From: Candidatus Cloacimonadota bacterium
GTDB taxonomy: Bacteria; Cloacimonadota; Cloacimonadia; Cloacimonadales; Cloacimonadaceae
DNA length: 64,000 nt
Reading direction: 5' to 3'
Assembly (NCBI GenBank): GCA_030154085.1
Contig: JASKKR010000008.1
Coordinates: 1 to 64,000 of the forward strand
A model generated the notes under the pieces. The model saw nothing but the letters and a program-made list of their open reading frames with translations. It was not told the DNA's origin and did not search any database. The translations under genes were made by a program, and so were the position numbers. Of this stretch, positions 26,470 through 34,708 are shown piece by piece (the first letter of the stretch is position 1; each line of letters begins with the position of its first letter).

Positions 26470-27624
26470 CTATTGCATCCTAAACTGCACATTCATATCT
26501 AGATTAGGCTCTTTTAGCGAGATCTTCTCGCCTTCTTCCAAACCGGAAATTACTTCTACCATGTTAAAATCATTGGCGCCCAATCTCACTACACGGGGTT
26601 GTGGTTTTGAGCTCGCTTCTGCGGACTTTTCCTCGCCTTCTTCATGGTTAGGAATCACATAAACGATGTCCTGATTGTTTTCATCTGCAAAAACCGCTCC
26701 AATCGGGATAATAATTACATCCTTGCGAGAATTCCCCTGAATGCTCATGGCTGCAGTCATACCTGGTTTTACTACTTCTCCAGTTGCATTAATGCTTATT
26801 TCCACTGGGAAAACCTTGGCATTGTTCACCGTGACTGCTTTAGGAGCAATCTTGACTATCTCCCCTTCAAAATTATCATAAGGTAAAGCGTCCAGCTTGA
26901 TGTTTGCCTTTTGCCCTACTTGAAACTTCGCAATATCCACCTCATTGATGTTTGTGAGCACCACCATATGTGCCAAATCCGCTATTTGCATGACCACCGT
27001 ACCTTCTCCAAAAGCGTTGATGCTGGAGGTCACCATTTCTCCTTCATTGACTTTGCGGTCAATTACTGTTCCGGTACTTGTGGCATACATATGGATCACC
27101 GTGCCGGGAACGTCAAGATCACGAATCATTTCATACTGACTACTAGCTTGAGCATATTGGATCTCAGCCACCCGTAAAGCATCACGAGCATTATCGTAAT
27201 CTATTTGAGAAATGTACTCATTCTCTAAGAGCACAGTTTTGTCTTCAAAATCTTTTCTCGCTTGCTGAAGAGTCAGCTCTGCCCGTTGCAGAGTAGCTTT
27301 GGTATTGAAAAGCGTATTTGCTTGATTGTAATCTGGCTCAATATCAGCAATAATGTCTCCCATCTCCACTTGGTCGTTTTCGTCTACGTAAAATTTGACT
27401 ATTTTCCCAGAAACACGTGATTTTTGGGATACCGTGCTGGCCGGTTGGAGTTCTCCGATGATCTCTATCTTGGAATCGATATCTCCTCTGGTTACCGTAT
27501 ATTGATCGGAACTATCATCGATCGGGGTAATCTGATTACTGGTATTATTTCGACATCTGCTAAAAGCAAAAATCACCAGGATCACCACAATTATGATGGC
27601 GATTAATTTCCATTTTTTGCGCAT
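26470..27624 (-). CDS. HlyD/MacA-type periplasmic adaptor protein
   Basis: 384 residues with an N-terminal membrane helix (RKKWKLIAIIIVVILVIFAF), then lipoyl half-motif, an alpha-helical hairpin of about 70 residues (QANTLFNTKATLQRAE onward), second lipoyl half and beta-barrel domains. This is the plan of adaptors that bridge an inner-membrane pump and an outer-membrane channel. It heads the operon containing the Gld-like ABC genes; neither an MacB-type or RND pump nor a TolC-like channel is adjacent. An interspersed acidic segment (NHEEGEEKSAEASSKPQ) lies near the C-terminus. Confidence 0.88.
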   Translation of the reverse strand: MRKKWKLIAIIIVVILVIFAFSRCRNNTSNQITPIDDSSDQYTVTRGDIDSKIEIIGELQPASTVSQKSRVSGKIVKFYVDENDQVEMGDIIADIEPDYNQANTLFNTKATLQRAELTLQQARKDFEDKTVLLENEYISQIDYDNARDALRVAEIQYAQASSQYEMIRDLDVPGTVIHMYATSTGTVIDRKVNEGEMVTSSINAFGEGTVVMQIADLAHMVVLTNINEVDIAKFQVGQKANIKLDALPYDNFEGEIVKIAPKAVTVNNAKVFPVEISINATGEVVKPGMTAAMSIQGNSRKDVIIIPIGAVFADENNQDIVYVIPNHEEGEEKSAEASSKPQPRVVRLGANDFNMVEVISGLEEGEKISLKEPNLDMNVQFRMQ

Positions 27625-27720
27625 ATTTCCTCGCTCATTAAAAAAATGTTATCCTTTGATCAAAGCAAATCATGATGATTCTCATGTCAATCAAAAAGCC
27701 TCCAGATTTTCTTAAATCCT

Positions 27721-28166
27721 TCAGAATGTCCTTCCTTTTATGCTCATTTGATTTCCATATATTAACCACGTACCGTTTACGCGCTTAAGAAAAGAAAAAT
27801 ATCCGGTATCCTCAGGCTCATGGTAGGTCATACTTTCGATATCGGATTGATAGACATCTGTACTATAGACCACCGCATAATCCCCCTCGATCTCTATATA
27901 AAGAACTTCAATATCCACAAGGGAAAATCTTCCCATCCGGTCCAAAACTCTTCGTTGAGATGCCAGCTACTTTCCCCATTATGCAGATAATCTCGATGCA
28001 CTCTATCCATAATGCGCATGACATCACCAAGATTAAAATTCATCTCTATATCATAGAATAGATCGTTGATTTCCTTGCGGTTCAGGCTATCCGCATCATC
28101 TATATCGCAACTTAGCAACGACAGCAAGCTCAACACACTGATAAGGATGATGAGAGTTTTAGTCAT
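27721..28166 (-). pseudogene. Lipoprotein with internal frameshift, NTF2-like fold possible
   Basis: Two overlapping frames make one protein if joined by a -1 shift. The first starts at ATG 28166 with a lipoprotein signal (LLSLLSC) and runs EINDLFYDIEMNFN... to a stop just after the shift point. The second continues VDIEVLYIEIEGDYAVVYS... to 27721. Joined length is about 147 residues, resembling SnoaL/NTF2-like small exported proteins. The shift lies at about 27921-27927, where the minus strand reads TTTTCCC, a homopolymer run. It may be a sequencing or assembly error, a true mutation, or ribosomal slippage. The start overlaps the stop of the rRNA methyltransferase gene (ATGA). Confidence 0.6.
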
Positions 28167-29494
28167 TTTTGGATCTCTAATACCGCTAATGTCTCTATGT
28201 GCCAAGTGTTGGGAAACATATCAAAGCCGTGTAAACTCTTGAGCCGGTATTTGCCTCCCTCCAAAAGAATCTTCATATCACGTGCCAAACTCATCGGAGA
28301 ACAGCTCAAATACAATATCTTGCCTATCTCAGCTTTACGTATCGCCCCAAGACTACTTTCCGGCACTCCACTCCGAGGAGGATCCAAGATAATCGCATCT
28401 GCCGCAAAACTTTGGCTGATTTCTGATATCACTTGTTCAAATTTCCCTGCTACAAACCGTGTATTTTTGAAACCATTATCTGCTGCATTTTGCCTTGCAT
28501 CCTCAACCGCTTCTTCAAGCTCTTCAATACCAATCAGTTCATCTAGAGAAGAAGCCAAACTCAGACCGATTGCGCCAATTCCACAATAGGCATCAATCAC
28601 TCTTCGCGCTCCTTTTAGCTCAGCCCGCATTAAAGCGAGTATCTCTTCTAAGGTGTCAGAATTAACCTGCCAGAAACTGCGGTAATTGATTCTGAAAGAA
28701 AGATCTGAGAGATTGTCATTGAGATAATCCCTTCCCCAGAGCAACTTCTGCTCCGGTCCTAGAATTACATTTCCACGATCTCGATTTATGTTCTGCACTA
28801 TCCCTACTATCTGAGGAAAAGCTTCGATCAGTCCCTGAGTGATGGTCTTGGAGAAGGGTAACCGCCCATTGCGGCATACCATTATCAAAAGAATCTCGCT
28901 TTGATCACGATTGCAACGCAATCCTATATGCCTAAGACAACCTTTGTGAGTCATTTCATCATAGATTTCCACTTTGGCTTTCCGACATAGATCCATAAGA
29001 GTTCGGGCTATTTCATCAAAAATGGGAGGATGATTCATGCAAGTCTTATGTTCCACAATCTGATGCGAATAGCGAGCAAACATACCATAGCGATAGTCTT
29101 GACCCACTGGCATATAGACCTTGTTCCGATAGTGATATTGATTGGTGGAGGGAATCACGGATTCAACTTCAGATATATATTCCTTAAAAAGATCCTGAAT
29201 GAGATCGTGCTTATGCTTCAATTGCGTCGGATAATCCAACATCAACCAATCGCATGCTCCGCAAGGCTCTTCTTGCTCAAACGCTTCGCATACAATTGGG
29301 ATCACGCCTTCTCCCCGCTCATAAAATTTAACTGCACGTGCAAAAGCATGATCTTTCTTTTCGAGTGTGATCGTAAAATCAATCAGATCGCCAATGGTGG
29401 TATTTGGCACAAAGATGGCTTTATTTTGCGAAAAGCCTAGGCCCATCCCGCCCATGGCGATCTTCTCGATCCGCAGTTTTTCTGTATTCATCAA
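28163..29494 (-). CDS. 23S rRNA (uracil-5-)-methyltransferase, RlmD/TrmA family
   Basis: 443 residues. An N-terminal TRAM domain (about 1-55) is followed by the Fe-S cysteines (C-x-E-...-EPCGACDW), then a SAM-dependent methyltransferase domain with DAYCGIGAIGLSLA, the PP motif ILDPPRSGVP and the catalytic Cys in LYLSCSPMSLARD. It methylates a uridine at C5 in rRNA; RlmD (U1939) or RlmCD-type is most likely. It overlaps htpX by four bases and the downstream lipoprotein by four. Confidence 0.9.
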   Translation of the reverse strand: MMNTEKLRIEKIAMGGMGLGFSQNKAIFVPNTTIGDLIDFTITLEKKDHAFARAVKFYERGEGVIPIVCEAFEQEEPCGACDWLMLDYPTQLKHKHDLIQDLFKEYISEVESVIPSTNQYHYRNKVYMPVGQDYRYGMFARYSHQIVEHKTCMNHPPIFDEIARTLMDLCRKAKVEIYDEMTHKGCLRHIGLRCNRDQSEILLIMVCRNGRLPFSKTITQGLIEAFPQIVGIVQNINRDRGNVILGPEQKLLWGRDYLNDNLSDLSFRINYRSFWQVNSDTLEEILALMRAELKGARRVIDAYCGIGAIGLSLASSLDELIGIEELEEAVEDARQNAADNGFKNTRFVAGKFEQVISEISQSFAADAIILDPPRSGVPESSLGAIRKAEIGKILYLSCSPMSLARDMKILLEGGKYRLKSLHGFDMFPNTWHIETLAVLEIQK

Positions 29495-30360
29495 AGATTC
29501 CTTAGCCGCTCTATCCGGGCTGAAATTGGAGGATGTGTAGCAAAAAGCGAAGTTTTGCTCTTGCTGTTTATCTTTGCCAAAGCAAAGCTGTCTTGTTTCT
29601 TGGGCATCTGATAGTATTGCTCTATCTTCTCAAGTGCAGATATCATGCTTCCAGCCCCAGTGAAATCGGCAGCTCCTCTATCCGCTCGGTATTCACGATA
29701 TCGTGAATAATAGGAAACAGGAATCATTGCCAAAAGCATCAATATGTTTTGCAGTAAGATCACCACAATGTAGTAACCAAAAAATCCTAAGCCTCCACGC
29801 CCTCGATTGTCACGCATGGCAATGTCTAGCGCCCAGGCAACTATGCGTGCCAAAAACATCACAAAAGTATTAACTAGCCCCATCACGAGAGTCATCGAAA
29901 CCATGTCCCCTTGGGTGATGTGAGTCATCTCATGACCAGCTACCGCAGCAACTTCGTCCTCTGAAAGCCTATTGAGCAAACCCTGTGAAAAAGCTATCAG
30001 GGATTTATTTTTGGACGCTCCGGTTGCAAAAGCATTTACATCAGCGGATGGATAGACTCCTACTTCAGGCATCTTTATAGACGAATGCCTCGCCATTGCT
30101 TCCACTGTCTCATACACAAAGCGAGCCTTGGGATCCATTTCATCTGGACCTATTAGCCGTATCTTGTATGATACTTTGGCGATACTCTTGCTCAGAGCCA
30201 AGGATATAAGCGATCCTATAAACCCAAATAGCGCACAGAATATCAATAGAGCTATCACGTCGTTCCGAGGCATCGGAACAAAGGCTAGGATTACGGATAG
30301 CATCATAACTACCAGAAGATTTATCAACAGGTAGAATCCAAAGCGTTTTAATCCTTGCAT
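29491..30360 (-). CDS. htpX: Membrane zinc protease HtpX
   Basis: 289 residues from ATG 30360, which has GGAGG upstream; a longer frame to 30486 has no support. There are two N-terminal membrane helices, the zinc motif AAVAGHEMTHITQGDMVSM, two further helices and the third ligand Glu in REYRADRGA. The FATHPP motif near the C-terminus is typical of HtpX. It degrades misfolded membrane proteins. An Hsp20 gene lies upstream on the same strand but 525 bases away. Confidence 0.95.
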   Translation of the reverse strand: MQGLKRFGFYLLINLLVVMMLSVILAFVPMPRNDVIALLIFCALFGFIGSLISLALSKSIAKVSYKIRLIGPDEMDPKARFVYETVEAMARHSSIKMPEVGVYPSADVNAFATGASKNKSLIAFSQGLLNRLSEDEVAAVAGHEMTHITQGDMVSMTLVMGLVNTFVMFLARIVAWALDIAMRDNRGRGGLGFFGYYIVVILLQNILMLLAMIPVSYYSRYREYRADRGAADFTGAGSMISALEKIEQYYQMPKKQDSFALAKINSKSKTSLFATHPPISARIERLRNL

Positions 30361-30556
30361 TTGTAACCTCCAAATACATATATGGTTGCAAATTCTCATG
30401 TGTCGCCTTTCATGGCAAGAGAAATCTGTACCATTTCTTATACATATTTCTTTCGTGTATCCTGCAAATTTGCACTGCAGTCTCAAACCTTGCCCTTCAA
30501 TATTGTATTTATCTATTTACTCTAGCCAAATTTTTGGCATCACCACTCATCCAAAT

Positions 30557-30625
30557 CATACACTTTGGCGGTTGATTTCAAATCCTATCCAAAACATACA
30601 CTTTGGCGGTCGATTCCAAATCCTA
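30557..30625. repeat. Two-copy tandem repeat, 31-base units at 38-base period
   Basis: Units at 30557-30587 and 30595-30625 differ at two of 31 positions. Each begins CATACACTTTGGCGGT and ends CAAATCCTA. The right unit ends three bases before the hairpin element. Function unknown. Confidence 0.75.
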
Positions 30626-30627
30626 AG

Positions 30628-30731
30628 CAAAGCCGTAAGTGCTTGAAAAAGTAGCACACTTCATGCCTCCCCCGTTTCTCGCCCCTTTGAGCAGCGCGCA
30701 AGAAACGGGAAAATAAGGAGTTACAGCTTTG
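30628..30731 (+). repeat. Dispersed hairpin element, copy 2 (clearest inverted ends)
   Basis: The outer arms CAAAGCCGTAAGTGCTT (30628-30644) and AAGGAGTTACAGCTTTG (30715-30731) are inverted repeats matching at 14 of 17 positions. The inner stem is CCCGTTTCT (30671-30679) with AGAAACGGG (30701-30709), perfect, around a 21-base loop. The left outer arm is 19 bases from the core, as in copies 3 and 4. Confidence 0.75.
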
Positions 30732-30837
30732 TGAAGAACACTCTCGAAACCAGCCTGACAATAGTTTTTGAAGGCTTAGTAAGCTGTATACGGCATAGGA
30801 TTTTGACCGTTGTGCTGTTTTCCACTCAACCTACCTA

Positions 30838-30870
30838 CAAAAAAAGGGCGGATAACCGCCCTAATTTTTT
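30838..30870 (-). terminator. Rho-independent terminator of hsp20
   Basis: A perfect 7-base stem AGGGCGG / CCGCCCT with an ATAA loop (30845-30862). A-runs on the plus strand at 30839-30845 give the U-tract on the minus strand. It lies 22 bases past the hsp20 stop; the T-run on the other side may make it bidirectional. Confidence 0.85.
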
Positions 30871-30884
30871 ACCATTCAGCCAGA

Positions 30885-31322
30885 TTATTTGATGACGATC
30901 TCCTTCTTGGGAGTCGGTTCTTTCTTGGGTACTGTCAAAGTCAGTACACCATCTTCCATCTTAGCAGAAATTCCATTGGGATCCACATTTTCCGGAAGCA
31001 TCAGATTTCTTCTATAGCTTCCACTATAGCGTTCACAGCGATATATTGTACCCTTTTCTTCTTCATGCTTTTCATCACGCTCAGCTTCGATCATTATTTG
31101 GTTATCATGAAAAGAGATTTTGACGTTATCTTTTTTGAATCCGGGCAGGTTTGCTTTTATAGTATAATCTTTATCGTGCTCTATAATATCCATTGCCATA
31201 GCCCGGAAGTTATCATCAGTTTCATCTTCTTCAAATACGCGATTGAAGAAGTCATCAAAGAGACTGAGCATGCTGCTCATGGGGCGGATTTCATTGTTCT
31301 TGCGATACGGTACGATTTTCAT
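30885..31322 (-). CDS. Small heat shock protein, Hsp20/alpha-crystallin family
   Basis: 145 residues. The alpha-crystallin domain spans about 40-135, with ANLPGFKKDNVKIS, the conserved YGSF-like segment (ERYSGSYRRNLMLPE) and the A-x-x-x-(D/N)-G-V-L motif as AKMEDGVLTLTVPK. It ends with the C-terminal I-x-I anchor (EIVIK). It is a chaperone that holds unfolding proteins. GGAGG before ATG 31322. It has its own promoter and terminator. No CIRCE operator was seen. Confidence 0.93.
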   Translation of the reverse strand: MKIVPYRKNNEIRPMSSMLSLFDDFFNRVFEEDETDDNFRAMAMDIIEHDKDYTIKANLPGFKKDNVKISFHDNQIMIEAERDEKHEEEKGTIYRCERYSGSYRRNLMLPENVDPNGISAKMEDGVLTLTVPKKEPTPKKEIVIK

Positions 31323-31371
31323 GGTAACCTCCTATCTTTAACTTAGTTCATTCTGGCTTTTGTCTACTAGT

Positions 31372-31399
31372 ATTATAATTAAGATCGGGCAAAAAGCAA
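31372..31399 (-). promoter_or_regulatory. Candidate hsp20 promoter
   Basis: On the minus strand TTGCTT (plus 31394-31399) and a perfect TATAAT (plus 31372-31377) are 16 bases apart, about 50 bases before the gene. Confidence 0.55.
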
Positions 31400-31400
31400 G

Positions 31401-31437
31401 AAAAAAATTAGCAGCCTCTCAGTGAGACTGCTAATTT
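31401..31437 (-). terminator. Hairpin terminator after the M6 protease gene
   Basis: Perfect 10-base arms AAATTAGCAG (31405-31414) and CTGCTAATTT (31428-31437), with an inner TCTC/GAGA stem. The A-run at 31401-31407 gives a U-tract on the minus strand. It directly precedes the hsp20 promoter and insulates the two genes. Confidence 0.8.
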
Positions 31438-31456
31438 ATAATAAATGGCGTTGCTT

Positions 31457-34150
31457 CTACTTGCTTAACAACATCTTACGCGTCTGAGTATAAGCGCCAG
31501 ATTGAAGACGATATAGATAGATGCCGCTGCCTACAAGATTGGAATTCTCATCCTTGCCATCCCACCTTAGATTCATATGGGTTGTCCCAGGGATACCGGA
31601 GAAAAGACGGCGCACTACTTGACCTTTGAGATTGTAGATCACTAAACTGGTAGGTTCCATAGGGTCCTTAAGCTCAAATGAGATATACGTATCTGGATTG
31701 AAAGGATTGGGATAGTTTTGATTCAGCTTGTTTTGCAAGATGGGGCTTAAAGCATCATCATCGCTTACCCAATCTCCAGTGGTAAATCTGCGAGCATTGC
31801 TATAGTCGCTATTGCCATAGCTATTCTGAGCCATCACCCGCCAATAGTAAGTGGTATTAGGCGACAAAAGCGGAGAAGTGATAGAGGTCTGTTGCAGTTC
31901 ATTCATTTCCACCACAAGGTCAGTAAAAAAGGGATTCTCGGCGATTTGTAAGTTATAGCTTTCAGCAAGATAACTGGGTTGCCAGCTGACTTCAGGATTT
32001 AGGGGAAGATTGAGCGCGTAGTTCGGGGGAATCAGCAGAATCGGCACAGAAGCTACTTCTGAGAGAGCTCCGGTGGTAAATTGAATAGGATCACTAAACC
32101 CACTAGAACCAATTTCTCCTCTACTGGCTACTCGCCAGTAGTAGGCAGTAAATGGCACTAAGCCGCTAGCTTGATAGAAAGGCGTAGGATGATCCACTAA
32201 CGAAATTGCCAGATTATTAAATCCTGGATCTCGGCTGAGTTGAAAGTTGTATCCTAATGCACCGGGAACTTCATCCCAGGTGAAAATAGGATTTGTGGGA
32301 ACGCCTTCTTCCTGAGAGGTCGGATATATGGTCTGAGGTACATACATAGAGGAGATGATATTGAAGGTGTACATGGACGTATCCATGTTTCCATTGGAAT
32401 TCAAAGTAATACGCACTTTGCATTCTTCCGAATTGACCATGGGGACATTATTCCAAGTGTATGATCCACTATTTGGCACCCCATCGGCAATGAGCTGCCA
32501 ATTTGCCCCAGCATCCGCACTAAATTCCAGCTTCACTGTGCCACTGGATATTCTAGAGACCCAACTTATCTCGCGATCGGTACCGGAAAACCAGGTTTCC
32601 CCACCGATAGGATGAGTGAGCTGTACATCTGTGATACGAATATCAAAAGTGATGGTATCACCAGCATAGCCCACATTGTAGAGGTACAATCCCCCGGGTG
32701 TATTGATGGAAGTAAAGCCACTCGGGATAGTGTTTTGTGTCATAGTCATGCGAAGATTTTGAGCTGAGAAGGCTGCTTGGGAAAGCATCCCGTTTGTGGT
32801 CGTATTATTTGCTCCGGGTCGGTATATATATAGCTCATCCGGAGGACCATCCGCATTGCCTTCCAAGGAATTATTGAGTCTATAGACCAGAAGTCCTTGT
32901 CCAGGCAAAGTTGTGTCATAGAGTCCTTCTGGTTTGCGATATTCCAGCACGAAAGATTCGTTGGAACGCCAAGATTGGATCCGATAGATATTATTTGTAG
33001 CAGAGCTTGCCACTGGATATAGAGTATATGTACCAGACTCAGTAATCCAGGGCACGCTATCTATCCACTGACCATAGCGATATTTCATCCAGGCACTCAT
33101 ATGTTGCGGAGGATTGGTATTGCTCGACATCAGATCCCATGAACCAATCGGGTTTATCGTATTATCATTATAGCGATACAGATCAGGTGCACCCAAAGAG
33201 TGGAACATCTCATGGCTAAGCACGCTGGCACCACTGCTATTGAGCGAGTTTTCCAGCTGGAAATTGAAGTCCCAGACCTGAGCACCGTGAATATATGCCG
33301 ACGCAGAATATAATACCCAGCGGTGAGGCCAAAGCAATTCAGCCCAACCATCTGTCGCACCTTGGATAATGAAGCATACATTGTCGACATAGCCGTCATC
33401 GTCCCCATCCAGATCCAAAGTCATCGGGATGTCATCTGCAATATAGTTAATCGCATTTGCTAAAAGGGTGTGCTCACGTTGGGTACGATCATTATAGTTA
33501 TTTTCATTATAGCCGATGGGATTGGCAGAAGTTTGTTTGCGATAGTAATTTCTGGGATGACTGTCTATATAGGTCAGGATTAAATCTCCATCAGGCTCCG
33601 GATAGTAAAAAGAATCCACCTCAAGCTGTCCATAGGATGCAGCTCCAAAAAAGTTTTTCATTGAGTTTGCATTGGGACTGTCATCATTGAAAATACTCTC
33701 ATAAAATGCGATAGTATTACCAAAGGGGGGATCATCGGCAAAGCGAATAAAAACCACCAAGTTGTTTAGCTGTCCCTGATGAGGAGCACGACCGTTCGAG
33801 TAATCTCGCATGGATGACATACGATCATATCGTTCTTGAATCTTGCGTGAAGAGAGATTCACTCCCGGTTGCAACGAGCGTTGAGATGGCAAATCCCTGC
33901 CCACGATGAGATCGGTTGCCTTGACACCCTCACCATCGGGTGCTGCGTACACATACCAGCCTTGATCATTTTGGATTATGCTATAGTTATCTTTATCATG
34001 CAACCAATTGTGATATTCATCACCACTGGCAAAAATTTCTATGCTGCTACCATCTGGTTGCTGAAGCACAACTGGCAAAAAGCTGTGAGGAGCAGCAACA
34101 AGCATAGCCCCTAAGCAGCCTAATAGTACTATAAAGATTGTTTTCTTCAT
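31457..34150 (-). CDS. Secreted M6-family metalloprotease with type IX sorting domain
   Basis: 897 residues from ATG 34150 (AAGGA upstream), which begins with a signal peptide (KKTIFIVLLGCLGAMLVAA). The catalytic domain is M6-like (immune inhibitor A family), with the zinc motif HEMFHSLGAPD at H313. Two fibronectin-III-like repeats follow (both with TYYWR- or AYYWRV-type strands). A C-terminal sorting domain of about 80 residues begins NYPNPFNPDTYISFEL and ends KMLLSK. It is expected to digest proteins outside the cell, alongside the M1 peptidase at 3090-5945. A strong terminator follows. Confidence 0.92.
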   Translation of the reverse strand: MKKTIFIVLLGCLGAMLVAAPHSFLPVVLQQPDGSSIEIFASGDEYHNWLHDKDNYSIIQNDQGWYVYAAPDGEGVKATDLIVGRDLPSQRSLQPGVNLSSRKIQERYDRMSSMRDYSNGRAPHQGQLNNLVVFIRFADDPPFGNTIAFYESIFNDDSPNANSMKNFFGAASYGQLEVDSFYYPEPDGDLILTYIDSHPRNYYRKQTSANPIGYNENNYNDRTQREHTLLANAINYIADDIPMTLDLDGDDDGYVDNVCFIIQGATDGWAELLWPHRWVLYSASAYIHGAQVWDFNFQLENSLNSSGASVLSHEMFHSLGAPDLYRYNDNTINPIGSWDLMSSNTNPPQHMSAWMKYRYGQWIDSVPWITESGTYTLYPVASSATNNIYRIQSWRSNESFVLEYRKPEGLYDTTLPGQGLLVYRLNNSLEGNADGPPDELYIYRPGANNTTTNGMLSQAAFSAQNLRMTMTQNTIPSGFTSINTPGGLYLYNVGYAGDTITFDIRITDVQLTHPIGGETWFSGTDREISWVSRISSGTVKLEFSADAGANWQLIADGVPNSGSYTWNNVPMVNSEECKVRITLNSNGNMDTSMYTFNIISSMYVPQTIYPTSQEEGVPTNPIFTWDEVPGALGYNFQLSRDPGFNNLAISLVDHPTPFYQASGLVPFTAYYWRVASRGEIGSSGFSDPIQFTTGALSEVASVPILLIPPNYALNLPLNPEVSWQPSYLAESYNLQIAENPFFTDLVVEMNELQQTSITSPLLSPNTTYYWRVMAQNSYGNSDYSNARRFTTGDWVSDDDALSPILQNKLNQNYPNPFNPDTYISFELKDPMEPTSLVIYNLKGQVVRRLFSGIPGTTHMNLRWDGKDENSNLVGSGIYLYRLQSGAYTQTRKMLLSK

Positions 34151-34160
34151 ATTATCCTTC

Positions 34161-34511
34161 CTAAACCTGTTCTTTCCCTGTGTCCGAAAAATGACTACAC
34201 TTTTGGTCACAATTACATCTAAAACTTTGCTTGTGGGGGACAATCTTGAGCCGGCTGGCAAAGAAGAAGTTTTCCAAATCAAGATCAAATCCTTCGAATT
34301 CATCAAGTAAATCTTTTGCCACCCAGATTTTTAGACCATCAACTTCAATGCAAGTGTCCCCATCCTGCGGTAGTTCAAAAAATAGCCGGAAAATCGCCCC
34401 ACTACAACTGCGTCCTGCCAAGACAATTCTGGGCATACGAGACCTCGAAAGAAAGAATTCCTCTTTCTTTTTGAGGTAATCAGCAGCTTTTTTTGATATC
34501 TCTATTTGCAT
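34161..34511 (-). CDS. HesB/IscA-like protein with Cys-rich tail
   Basis: 116 residues from ATG 34511; an in-frame ATG at 34523 is also possible, and neither has a strong ribosome site. The N-terminus (IEISKKAADYLKKK) and the middle CSG motif (AGRSCSGAIFRL) match A-type Fe-S carrier folds. The C-terminus differs from IscA, which ends C-G-C: here it is RCNCDQKCSHF. It could still bind iron or a cluster. The gene ends ten bases before the M6 protease start on the same strand; no isc or suf genes are nearby. Confidence 0.7.
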   Translation of the reverse strand: MQIEISKKAADYLKKKEEFFLSRSRMPRIVLAGRSCSGAIFRLFFELPQDGDTCIEVDGLKIWVAKDLLDEFEGFDLDLENFFFASRLKIVPHKQSFRCNCDQKCSHFSDTGKEQV

Positions 34512-34624
34512 ATTTATTCTCATTTATATTTTAATCAATCTGCAATAACATACAAAAATTATTCCACATTCGAAGATAAATTATGCTCAGACTGAAGGTT
34601 TGCTGATATAATTCGAATCGCTGC

Positions 34625-34653
34625 TTGACAAATCATGCCCTATGCAAAATATG
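34625..34653 (+). promoter_or_regulatory. Possible lepA promoter
   Basis: A perfect TTGACA (34625-34630) is followed after 17 bases by AATATG, a poor -10. The gene starts 56 bases later. Weak on the -10 side. Confidence 0.35.
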
Positions 34654-34708
34654 TCAACTGACTATTTCTGCTTGGCAGCGAAATGTCTTAGAATATTAAG
34701 GACATATC

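Larger units (their letters stand above)
30361..30884. other. Long gene-free region with repeats and a terminator
   Basis: 524 bases between htpX and hsp20. It holds a 38-base-period tandem repeat (30557-30625), the second hairpin element (30628-30731) and the hsp20 terminator (30845-30862). I see no gene in it. The htpX promoter must lie at about 30380-30500, but I could not pick a clear site. Confidence 0.6.

Noticed and set aside
30810-31346. Plus-strand 178-codon frame over hsp20
   Set aside because: It is the antisense of hsp20, whose protein is clearly recognisable.
31323-31456. CIRCE operator before hsp20
   Set aside because: No TTAGCACTC-N9-GAGTGCTAA-like repeat was seen; the palindrome present is the terminator of the neighbouring gene.
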